From an uncultured Flavobacteriaceae bacterium (GTDB lineage Bacteria; Bacteroidota; Bacteroidia; Flavobacteriales; Flavobacteriaceae), in the NCBI GenBank assembly GCA_947489085.1, contig CANLCJ010000030.1, positions 1 through 47,357 of the forward strand: a stretch of DNA of 47,357 nucleotides, given 5' to 3'. Of the stretch, positions 1 through 7,072 are shown piece after piece. A program made the translations under genes and the position numbers. Position 1 is the first letter of the stretch. Each line of letters opens with the position of its first letter. The notes under the pieces were generated by a model. The model did no database searches. It was not told the origin of the DNA and was given only the letters and a program-made list of their open reading frames with translations.

Positions 1-77
1 AACTGTAAAATCTATTGTGAGTAATAAACACTATTTGAATAGTTTTAATACGACATTTAATATTTAAATTGGTATAA
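1..77. repeat. Left copy of a 77-bp perfect terminal inverted repeat
   Basis: Bases 1-77 are the exact reverse complement of bases 47281-47357, and the match stops at base 78. The repeat ends three bases before the stop codon of the first gene. An exact 77-base overlap at contig ends is the usual trace of a k=77 de Bruijn-graph assembly, so this is probably the edge of a longer genomic repeat that flanks the segment in opposite orientations. The terminus, read outward from the unique DNA, begins TTATACCAATTTAAATA. It could be the end of an insertion sequence, but no transposase is visible. Confidence 0.95.
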
Positions 78-79
78 AA

Positions 80-1048
80 TTACTCTATGCTGTCCCATAG
101 ATTCCTAACAAAATCCAAATCCTTTTTTATACGCCTTAAGACTTCCTTTTTCGCTATTTTTATAGTGCTATGTCCTTTTTCTGCCCCACCTAAATCATGT
201 TCTGCATGCAAAGAAATTGGAACGTTAATGTTGTAGGCCTTAAGTAAAGAGAAATAACGTTTAAAATTTACCATACCCTCACCCATGGGAACATTAACAG
301 GTTTCCATATGCCATTTACGAGTCCCCATTTTACATCTTTTAGTACTATGGCATTGATATAAGGGGCAATGCGTTTTAAGCCAAGTTCCCAACTGCCATT
401 AGCTTCTACCGTGGCATGTCTTATATCGTAGTGGCAGCCCATAAATTGACCTTTGGTAGCTTCTAAAATAGGCACCAAGTCCCAAACGGCCGAACCCACA
501 TACTTACCAGCATGGTTTTGATAGCCTCCTATAAGCCCGACAGATGCATTTAAAGCTTCTAAAGCTTTAGCTTGTGCTGCAAATAAAGCCTGACTTTCAG
601 AAATGGATTTGCGCTCTGGGTATTTTAACCAATTGGTTCTGTAATGGGTAAATCCCAGACGACTTGCGGTTTGTAACACCGTTTGGTGTTCTGTTTGCTG
701 TGCATCCCAAATGTTTGTCGTCATCATTTTTGGACTAAGCCCTTGTGCTGTCATGGCTGCAACCGCTTTTGGCAAATCTTCAATGGCATTTTCGGGCAGT
801 ACATGGCCTTTAGGACGTACTGTAAGGTCTAAACCATTAAACCCCATACTGGCCGCGGCTGCCGACATCTCATCATAATTTAAAAACTGTAGGTGTTTTG
901 AAAATAAATGCACCTCCAAAGCATTAGACTTTGAAGAGACCTCTGGCGCAATCCCATTTTGAAACGATACTAGCGGCGTACCTGCTATACCCATTGCTGT
1001 GAGTTTTGTAAATGCTCTTCTGGAGTAAGTGTTGGGGGATTTTGCCAT
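80..1048 (-). CDS. Tat-exported sugar phosphate isomerase/epimerase-like TIM-barrel protein
   Basis: The protein (322 aa from the chosen start) has a twin-arginine leader, SRRAFTKL followed by a short hydrophobic stretch, so it is probably exported folded to the periplasm. The body resembles the xylose-isomerase-like TIM barrel family: an N-terminal strand with GFNGLDLTVRP, a central HYDIRHA segment and a late SLHAEHDLGG segment supply acidic and His residues typical of the metal site. The substrate cannot be told. The start at 1048 puts the Arg pair at residues 10-11, as is normal for Tat signals; an in-frame ATG at 1111 would add 21 residues before the leader and seems less likely. The stop codon lies just inside the window, next to the terminal repeat, so the gene looks complete. 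It is divergent from the nrtR-like gene. Confidence 0.8.
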   Translation of the reverse strand: MAKSPNTYSRRAFTKLTAMGIAGTPLVSFQNGIAPEVSSKSNALEVHLFSKHLQFLNYDEMSAAAASMGFNGLDLTVRPKGHVLPENAIEDLPKAVAAMTAQGLSPKMMTTNIWDAQQTEHQTVLQTASRLGFTHYRTNWLKYPERKSISESQALFAAQAKALEALNASVGLIGGYQNHAGKYVGSAVWDLVPILEATKGQFMGCHYDIRHATVEANGSWELGLKRIAPYINAIVLKDVKWGLVNGIWKPVNVPMGEGMVNFKRYFSLLKAYNINVPISLHAEHDLGGAEKGHSTIKIAKKEVLRRIKKDLDFVRNLWDSIE

Positions 1049-1344
1049 GTTCGCGGGGTGTTTTGTAGTTAAATTAAAGTTGTATGTTTTTATATTATAC
1101 GAGAAGCCCATACAAATCTAATAGATTTTCTGCATTTTAAAGGCATATATAAGTGTATGGTAATCTGTTTTTATAATTGGTTAAGAGTTTTTGATTATTA
1201 ATACAGGACACAGTAAAGTGTTTTAATTAAAATGAAACATCTAAACAGGTGGGAGGTGAGCTGCTTTCTTGTAAACTATATATCTTGTTTTTAACCCTAA
1301 AGTAAGCAATACTTAGCCGAAGGTTGTGCGTTGTTTTTATTTCA

Positions 1345-1366
1345 TATATTAGCGTATAAAATACGC
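1345..1366 (+). promoter_or_regulatory. Predicted promoter and palindromic operator of the nrtR-like gene
   Basis: Bases 1352-1366 read GCGTATAAAATACGC, a 6-bp inverted repeat (GCGTAT/ATACGC) around AAA, ending five bases before the start codon of the Nudix regulator. A -7-like TATATTAG lies at 1345-1352 with a TTG at 1324-1326, an 18-base spacing that fits the Bacteroidota promoter. The operator would cover the predicted transcription start. GCGTA/ACGCA cores followed by AAAATA recur before the nadV-like gene, which suggests that the regulator binds both sites and represses itself. The binding is an inference. Confidence 0.5.
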
Positions 1367-1371
1367 ATAAA

Positions 1372-2046
1372 ATGCAACAATCGATTAAACTTACAGTAGA
1401 CGCGGTAGTTTTTGGATACGAGTCTGGTACGATTTCAGTATTATTAATTAAAAGAAAATATGCACCTTTTAAAGGCAAATGGGCTATTCCTGGAGGTTTT
1501 GTTTTAGTAGACGAATCGCTTGAAGAAGCCGTACAACGAGAACTAAAAGAAGAAACGGGAATTGAAATTGATTATTTAGAACAATTGTACACCTTTGGAG
1601 CGCCTAAAAGAGATCCTCGTAGTAGAATTGTTTCTACAGCTTATTTTGGTTTGGTAAAACCCAGTGCGTTTAAAATAGTTGCTTCTACCGATGCTGAAGA
1701 CGTCCAATGGTTCGATATTTCAGAATTGCCTGTATTGTCTTTCGATCATGATGCCATACTTAAACTAGCAATAACTCGATTACAAGGAAAAATAACTTAC
1801 GAGCCAATAGGTTTTGAGTTATTGGATACCAAATTTCCTTTTTCAGATCTGGAAAAATTATATACTACTTTATTAGGCAGAGCCATAGATAGGCGTAATT
1901 TTAGAAAAAAAATGTTGAGTCTGAATATTTTAGACGAATTGGACGAAAAAATTTCTAAGGGATCTGGACGACCAGCTAATTTGTTTAAATTCAATAAATT
2001 AAGATATTTTGAGTTAAAGGCTAAAGGCATTATTTTCGAGATTTAA
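1372..2046 (+). CDS. nrtR: NrtR-like Nudix-domain transcriptional regulator of NAD metabolism
   Basis: This 224-aa protein has an N-terminal Nudix domain (about residues 8-135) and a C-terminal winged-helix-like region (about 150-224, with FRKKMLSLNILDEL and GRPANLFKFN). That is the architecture of the NrtR family, whose members repress NAD-salvage genes and respond to ADP-ribose. The Nudix box at residues 42-64 is complete (G42, E48, REL, EE, G63), so hydrolase activity may be retained, whereas several characterised NrtR proteins have lost it. The nicotinamide phosphoribosyltransferase and Prs-like genes directly downstream fit the family's usual target set. A palindrome just before the start suggests autoregulation. 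The main alternative is a related Nudix regulator of sugar metabolism, which the neighbours argue against. Confidence 0.85.
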   Translation: MQQSIKLTVDAVVFGYESGTISVLLIKRKYAPFKGKWAIPGGFVLVDESLEEAVQRELKEETGIEIDYLEQLYTFGAPKRDPRSRIVSTAYFGLVKPSAFKIVASTDAEDVQWFDISELPVLSFDHDAILKLAITRLQGKITYEPIGFELLDTKFPFSDLEKLYTTLLGRAIDRRNFRKKMLSLNILDELDEKISKGSGRPANLFKFNKLRYFELKAKGIIFEI

Positions 2047-2051
2047 ATTAA

Positions 2052-2132
2052 TTTGCGTAAAATAAACACAAATATATTTGTCAATTACAATGATGTGATT
2101 TATATTTGTGTGATAATTACGCAAAATAAACA
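2052..2132 (+). promoter_or_regulatory. nadV promoter flanked by two operator-like repeats
   Basis: A consensus-like Bacteroidota promoter is visible: TTTG at 2077-2080, then a 20-base spacing, then TATATTTG at 2101-2108. Two near-identical boxes flank it: TTGCGTAAAATAAACA ending at 2068 and TTACGCAAAATAAACA ending at 2132, differing at two positions. The whole region also forms an imperfect inverted repeat of about 25 bp per arm, and ACAAATATATTTGT at 2068-2081 is a perfect palindrome. The layout suits repression by a dimeric or tetrameric regulator, presumably the NrtR-like protein encoded just upstream. Confidence 0.55.
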
Positions 2133-2138
2133 TATATT

Positions 2139-3593
2139 ATGAACGGATTACTATTAACAGACGGTTACAAAACAGGACATCATCAACAATATCCTAAGGG
2201 TACAGAGGAAGTATATTCTAACTGGACACCAAGAAGCAATAAATATGCGCCTAAAGGTTGTGATAAAGTGGTTTCTTTTGGACAGCAATATGTATTTCAA
2301 TGGTTGCATGATTATTTTAATGCGAATTTCTTTTCTAAACCAAAAGAAGAGGTGTGTAACGAAATTAAAGAGGAACTATCACTGTATTTAGGGACAGCTT
2401 ATGATGTGACGCATTATGAAAAGTTACACGATTTACAATACCTCCCCATAAAAGTAAAAGCATTACCAGAAGGGGTAGAAGTGCCAGCTCGAGTGCCTAT
2501 GGTAACGGTTGTAAATACAGATGCGGAATTTTATTGGATTACCAATTTCTTAGAAACAATTCTGTCTACAATGTTGTGGCAGCCTATGACGTCTGCATCA
2601 ATTGCGCTTAGATACAAGAGAATATTTAAACATTGGGCCTTATTAACAGATAAAGACAATGTGGCTTTTATTGATTTTCAAGGGCATGATTTCTCTATGA
2701 GAGGTATGGGAGGCTTACAAAGTGCGGTGTCTTCTGGAATGGGGCACGGGGCTGTCTTTTTAGGATCGGATACATTACCTGTTATTAGTAATTTACGCAA
2801 GTATTACAATGCTAAAGGTTTTGTAGTTGGTTCTGTAAATGCTACCGAACACTCGGTAATGTGTGCTGGGACAAAGGATGATGAAATGGGCACCTTTAGG
2901 CATTTAATGGATACCTACCCAACAGGAATACTATCTGTAGTAAGCGATACTTGGGATTTATGGAAAGTCCTAACAGACTATTTACCCCAATTAAAAGAAG
3001 AGGTATTAGCTCGAGATGGCAAATTGGTGATTAGACCCGATAGTGGCGACCCTGTGGCTATTATTTGTGGAGAAAGCAGAACGCTAGGAGGGACGTTACC
3101 TAAAGATAAAGGGGTTGTTGAATTGCTTTGGGATATTTTTGGAGGTACTGTAAATGCACAAGGTTATAAAGTTTTAGATCCGCATATTGGTGCCATCTAC
3201 GGCGATAGTATTACAACAGAGCGGGCAGAAAATATCTGTCAGCGTTTAAATGATAAAGGTTTTGCTAGTACTAATGTGGTTTTAGGAATAGGATCATTTA
3301 CCTATCAATTTAACACCAGAGATACCTTTGGATTCGCGATGAAAGCAACTTCTGTAGTTGTTAATGGAGAACGACGCGAAATTTTTAAAGACCCTATTAC
3401 AGACGATGGCGTTAAAAAATCGGCTAAAGGATTGGTAAAGGTTGAGAAAATTGATAACAGCTATGTTTTGATAGATCAAGTAACGCCTGCACAAGAAAAT
3501 GAAGGTGAATTACAGGTAATTTACGAAAACGGAAAGTTTTTAAATCGAGTAGATCTAGAGGTTATCAGGGCTAGAATTAATGAAAGTATTTAA
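2139..3593 (+). CDS. nadV: Nicotinamide phosphoribosyltransferase (NadV/NAMPT family)
   Basis: This 484-aa protein matches the NAMPT family in length and motifs: QGHDFSMRGMGG (181-192), GSVNATEHSV with the presumed catalytic His238, SVVSDTWDLWKV (266-277), VIRPDSGDPV (297-306) and a later AIYGDSITTE. The family joins nicotinamide to PRPP to give NMN, the first step of non-deamidating NAD salvage in the cytoplasm. It is the first gene of a pair with the Prs-like gene 12 bases downstream, behind a promoter with operator-like repeats. Because its partner is a divergent PRPP-synthetase-like protein, it could instead use ADP-ribose pyrophosphate, like the phage enzyme Namat. The sequence alone does not separate these options. 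Confidence 0.92.
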   Translation: MNGLLLTDGYKTGHHQQYPKGTEEVYSNWTPRSNKYAPKGCDKVVSFGQQYVFQWLHDYFNANFFSKPKEEVCNEIKEELSLYLGTAYDVTHYEKLHDLQYLPIKVKALPEGVEVPARVPMVTVVNTDAEFYWITNFLETILSTMLWQPMTSASIALRYKRIFKHWALLTDKDNVAFIDFQGHDFSMRGMGGLQSAVSSGMGHGAVFLGSDTLPVISNLRKYYNAKGFVVGSVNATEHSVMCAGTKDDEMGTFRHLMDTYPTGILSVVSDTWDLWKVLTDYLPQLKEEVLARDGKLVIRPDSGDPVAIICGESRTLGGTLPKDKGVVELLWDIFGGTVNAQGYKVLDPHIGAIYGDSITTERAENICQRLNDKGFASTNVVLGIGSFTYQFNTRDTFGFAMKATSVVVNGERREIFKDPITDDGVKKSAKGLVKVEKIDNSYVLIDQVTPAQENEGELQVIYENGKFLNRVDLEVIRARINESI

Positions 3594-3605
3594 ACCGCAG
3601 GAATT

Positions 3606-4364
3606 ATGATGTACACTATAAAAAAATTTAAAGACGGCCAAGTTACAGCTGAAATTAAGGACAAGGGTGATTTAGAGGTTAAAATTAGAGGCAACAGTTA
3701 TGAAGACCTATTTCGTGCAGCAGCGGTAAAAGAAGCTTGGGATGCAGAAACGGCAACAGAAAAACATTGTGTTTCTACATTAACGCTATGCTGTTTAATT
3801 GGGCAGCGTTCAGACAGACGTTTTCATCCTGGAACGTCTTTTGATCTTAAAGTCATTGCTAATTTTATTAATACCATGAAATTTGATAAAGTCTTTGTGC
3901 TACACCCACATAGTCCCATTGCATTAGCACTTATCGATAATTCAGAAAACATATCGCATTTTGAATTTGTAGAAAAAGCATTTAACGCTATAGGACACCC
4001 TGTATTGGTAAGTCCAGATGCTGGAGCCTATAAAACGACGCATGAAATTGCAGAACAACTAAATGCAGATTTAGTGCCTTCTAATAAGGTAAGGGTAAAT
4101 GGCGTTCCAGAGATAAGCATACAAGGCGATGTAAAAGGAAAACCCTGTTTAATTGTAGACGATTTGGCCGATGGTGGTCGCACGTTTAAATTTTTAGCAG
4201 CGGCTTTAAAATCTCAAGGGGCAACCAAAGTGTTTTTATATGTAACGCATGGACAGTTTAATTATGGTTTTGACGAATTAAAAGAAAGTATAGACCACAT
4301 ATACTGTACAAATAGTTTTAAAGCTATTGATGATGATTTTGTAACGCAATATTCTGTAGTATAA
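3606..4364 (+). CDS. Short divergent PRPP-synthetase-like protein (Prs family, possible Adps)
   Basis: This 252-aa protein aligns by eye to ribose-phosphate pyrophosphokinase along its whole length: KKFKDGQVTAEI (FSDGE region), GQRSDRRFHPGTSFDLKVIANFI (RQDR region, 66-88), LHPHSP (His100/His102), VSPDAGAYKTTHEIA and VDDLADGGRTF (184-194). It is roughly 60 residues shorter than usual Prs. The phosphoribosyl-binding loop reads DGGRT where classical Prs has DTGGT. It is the second gene of the nadV operon and would supply the activated sugar to NadV. It might act on ribose 5-phosphate to make PRPP or, as in the phage NARP1 pathway, on ADP-ribose. Two tandem in-frame ATGs (3606 and 3609) make the exact start uncertain by one codon. 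Confidence 0.82.
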   Translation: MMYTIKKFKDGQVTAEIKDKGDLEVKIRGNSYEDLFRAAAVKEAWDAETATEKHCVSTLTLCCLIGQRSDRRFHPGTSFDLKVIANFINTMKFDKVFVLHPHSPIALALIDNSENISHFEFVEKAFNAIGHPVLVSPDAGAYKTTHEIAEQLNADLVPSNKVRVNGVPEISIQGDVKGKPCLIVDDLADGGRTFKFLAAALKSQGATKVFLYVTHGQFNYGFDELKESIDHIYCTNSFKAIDDDFVTQYSVV

Positions 4365-4711
4365 TCAAGCATCAATACGTTTAAAGCGATAAGGCTAGTG
4401 GTCGCAGTACTTGTACAGAGGCGTTAAAGCGGTACATCTCTGTAAATTTTAAATTAAAGAACAGTTTATCATAGCATCATCTTAAGGGGTAATGCTACCG
4501 CTTTTTGTAAAAGTTCTGTATGAATACTATTAAATGGTATAAAGTGAAGCACCCATTGATTTTTCGCATACTTCTCCTAATCTTAAAATGATAAGATTAT
4601 GAAGCAAAGAAGCTGTAATAAAGGGTAGTACTAGTTATAATTTTAACGCAACCAAGTTGCATTAATAAATATTTGCCTATATTTACAATTCAACTGTATT
4701 TATACAAACGC
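4365..4711. other. Intergenic gap with two hairpins
   Basis: No gene was found. A hairpin TACAGAG/CTCTGTA lies at 4414-4444 and may end the nadV-prs transcript, but it lacks a strong T run. A second, perfect 8-bp hairpin (TAATCTTA/TAAGATTA, 4578-4599) is extended by CTTC/GAAG flanks. The role of either is unknown. Confidence 0.35.
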
Positions 4712-5020
4712 ATGAAAAAAGTCCTAGCAATAGCATTAATAGTACTAACAATACTATCTTGTAACAGAATAGCAAAAGAAGAACGTGTATTGGTAAAAGG
4801 GGCAGATGATGCTGTTCTAAAAATAGCAACTCCTAAAGCTAAATGCTCTAAGTGCCAAAAGATTATAGAAACGGGATTAGAAACTATAAATGGCGTCCAG
4901 CAGTCCATTTTAGATTTGAATAGAAAACACGTTTCTATAGTTTACAATCCTAACCATACCAGTCCTGAAGCACTTAATGCTGCTGTAGCAGAATTAACCA
5001 CGAAAATACCTTGTAAATAA
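4712..5020 (+). CDS. Heavy-metal-associated (HMA) domain lipoprotein
   Basis: A 102-aa protein starting MKKVLAIALIVLTILSC, a lipoprotein leader whose lipobox Cys is residue 17. The mature part carries KCSKCQ, the CxxC metal-binding motif of the HMA fold, followed by the expected pattern (GLETINGVQQSILDLNRKHVSIVYNP...). It probably binds copper or another soft metal at the membrane surface or in the periplasm. An upstream in-frame ATG at 4673 would put 13 residues before the signal peptide, so 4712 is preferred. No metal transporter is adjacent, so its partner is unknown. Confidence 0.85.
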   Translation: MKKVLAIALIVLTILSCNRIAKEERVLVKGADDAVLKIATPKAKCSKCQKIIETGLETINGVQQSILDLNRKHVSIVYNPNHTSPEALNAAVAELTTKIPCK

Positions 5021-5135
5021 GAGTTGTTAGTATTAAAGCAAGTCTTTTAGCTAGATATAGGCAATAAGTCAAAACGTATTTACACAAAAAATCGTTTTTG
5101 CAACACATGTTGCTCTAAAAATTAATACGTTATTC

Positions 5136-5293
5136 AGAACTCATCTTAACTTCTTGTTTTTAACCGAAAATGAGTTAAAATTTAACCAGATGAGGCACTT
5201 TTTAAAGCTCATGGCAGCGCTACGGACAAAAAAATAACGAAATATGGATGAATTTCTGCCACTTTTAGGAAATAGAAAGTCGAGATGAGTTCT
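5136..5293 (+). repeat. Dispersed ~160-bp inverted-repeat-bounded element, copy A
   Basis: The ends are AGAACTCATCT (5136-5146) and AGATGAGTTCT (5283-5293), an 11-bp perfect inverted repeat. The core contains CATGGCAGCGCTACGGAC near 5209-5226. Copy B at 10395-10554, on the opposite strand, has almost the same length, similar inverted ends and the core CATAGCAGCGCTATGGAC preceded by a similar TTTTTAAAAG stretch. The layout resembles a miniature non-coding mobile element or a structured RNA repeat. No open frame spans it. Confidence 0.55.
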
Positions 5294-5309
5294 CATATAA
5301 AATATAGAG

Positions 5310-5349
5310 AAAGCCAGAGCTGATGCGAGATTATAGCTCTGGCTTTTTT
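5310..5349 (+). terminator. Strong Rho-independent terminator
   Basis: AAAGCCAGAGCT and AGCTCTGGCTTT form a perfect 12-bp stem with a 13-base loop followed by TTTTTT. It lies 290 bases beyond the nearest upstream gene (the HMA lipoprotein), so it ends either a long 3' untranslated region that includes repeat copy A or a separate non-coding RNA. Confidence 0.85.
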
Positions 5350-5623
5350 ATATAATATATCTGGTTCTACCTCATAAATAACTGTTATTGATGGGGCAAC
5401 TATTTTTCAGGATTTCTTACATATCACTTTTATACAATTTCATAGAAAAGCTTCTAACAACCTAGAATTCTCTCTAGTGCGATTAATACCTAAAATTCCC
5501 CTTTTTATGTCTGAAAATATGACGTTTGTTACATTTTATAGAAACGATACCTGCAATTTCCCCACCTTAGAATGGTAATTAGACTAAATAATAAAAATCA
5601 GTAATCATCTAAATTGAAATAAA

Positions 5624-6895
5624 ATGAAACAAGAAAAGCAAAAATCTTCCGTAAGACCCTATAAAGAGTGGAAAGAAGGTTTACCAAAGGGAAAGAACAA
5701 AGGCGCACAGTTTGGCATCTTATCTAAACTTCATGGCAATTGGGTAAACTGGAAAGGTGGTCCAACAGGATTGCACACCACGCCCATGCCGTCTCCAGGG
5801 TCGTCGTCTGAAACTATTTTCGGTGTTTTTCACTTTAAGTCTCAAGAATACCGAGAACAACTTAAGTTTACGCAAGTAAATGCTCCTGTTCGCAATCGTG
5901 CAGGATCGAACGAGCAATTTAACGGTGCAGTAAAATACGAAACCGCTATTATGGACATGGACGAAGTGCTTCAACATTTCGAAGACGGCATGTACTTGTG
6001 GCTAGGAGACAACCAAATGCCTTGGAAAGATGATAGTCCTTACCAAAATCCACCAAATTTATTTAAGCACACAGCAGATGCTCAATCTGTTGAGACAGAT
6101 GGTGCAGAACCCGTATTTGAAGCGGGAGAACTTGGGCCACAGTTTGTACCACCCTATCAAATTTCCAGATCTGGTGTAATTCCTCACGGGACTACCATCC
6201 ATTTAACAGGTAACATCGCGGCCTCTGGAGAAGGGAAGGCGCCACATATTGCCAACTTGTGGGAGCAGCAATATTTAGCTGTATCTCCAACTATGGGGAT
6301 AAACCCAGAGAAAGATTTAATTCCTGGCTCTCTTGAAAAGCCTGAATGGACAAAATTGTCTCGCGAAGATCAAGAAGGTGGCGGGGTTAATAGTGGTCGT
6401 GCTTATTTCGAAAAAATTTTTAACTACGATAAATTTGGTGCAGCATTCCCTTATACCGTACAACCCAATTTAAAATTAAGTCAAGCTAACGAAGGTGTAA
6501 AATTTAAACGTTACGATATGATAGAGCTCGATTCTGTTCACACTACAGGCATACAAGGCGCCACAATAAACAACCCGATGGTAGAGCGGTATTGTAGAGT
6601 AGCTAGAATGCGATACCGTATGTGGATAGAAGAGGTATACGACGAAGCATTTGGTGGCCTAATCGAACAGTTGCAATACGAACAAATTGTCGACTTCGAA
6701 TTTCAGTTTGGCTCTAATGGCGGTACCACATTATGGCCTCACATTCAAGTAAATACACTAAGGCGTGAGCAGGATATTCCGAAAGATAAACTATTACCAT
6801 CTATACAACTGCCTACAGAAGAGCATAAAGAAGAGACATTTAAAAATTCTAGTGGAGGTAAAGTATGCCCAGTTATGAACCACACACGAGAGTAA
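5624..6895 (+). CDS. Uncharacterised protein paired with an amine oxidase
   Basis: I do not recognise this 423-aa protein with confidence. It has no signal peptide or membrane segment and is rich in aromatic residues, His and Gly. The N-terminal third (SKLHGNWVNWKGG, then FGVFHFKSQEYREQLKFTQV) weakly recalls the heme-binding nitrobindin/fatty-acid-binding-protein-like barrel, where a GxW motif is followed by strands with ExLxF. The end carries CPVMNHTRE. It precedes an FAD amine oxidase by 177 bases on the same strand, which suggests a joint redox function. A heme or peroxide-handling role is a guess. Confidence 0.75.
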   Translation: MKQEKQKSSVRPYKEWKEGLPKGKNKGAQFGILSKLHGNWVNWKGGPTGLHTTPMPSPGSSSETIFGVFHFKSQEYREQLKFTQVNAPVRNRAGSNEQFNGAVKYETAIMDMDEVLQHFEDGMYLWLGDNQMPWKDDSPYQNPPNLFKHTADAQSVETDGAEPVFEAGELGPQFVPPYQISRSGVIPHGTTIHLTGNIAASGEGKAPHIANLWEQQYLAVSPTMGINPEKDLIPGSLEKPEWTKLSREDQEGGGVNSGRAYFEKIFNYDKFGAAFPYTVQPNLKLSQANEGVKFKRYDMIELDSVHTTGIQGATINNPMVERYCRVARMRYRMWIEEVYDEAFGGLIEQLQYEQIVDFEFQFGSNGGTTLWPHIQVNTLRREQDIPKDKLLPSIQLPTEEHKEETFKNSSGGKVCPVMNHTRE

Positions 6896-7072
6896 CACCA
6901 CTTTATACAGTACATAAATTATCTAATAAGCATATGATAGGCTGTTATAACATTCATTTTCAAAATGTTTAGTCAGCCTTTGCAACATTTTTTAAACCAA
7001 CAAGAAGGTCATTAAATCTAATCCTAACCTGTTTAAGATCACAGGCAAATACCTTTCTAATTTTAATAAAAT

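Larger units (their letters stand above)
5021..5623. other. Intergenic gap holding a dispersed repeat and a terminator
   Basis: About 600 bases without a supported protein gene. It contains a near-palindromic CAAAAAATCGTTTTTGC (5085-5101) that recurs inverted at 9345-9361, copy A of a ~160-bp dispersed element, and a strong terminator at 5310-5349. The last 270 bases before the next gene show nothing recognisable. Confidence 0.6.

Noticed and set aside
1227-1478. Minus-strand open frame across the nrtR promoter and 5' end
   Set aside because: It overlaps the well-supported nrtR-like gene and has no domain features.
5310-5349. Riboswitch or attenuator controlling 5624-6895
   Set aside because: The terminator is 275 bases before the gene and no alternative antiterminator pairing or known aptamer motif was seen.
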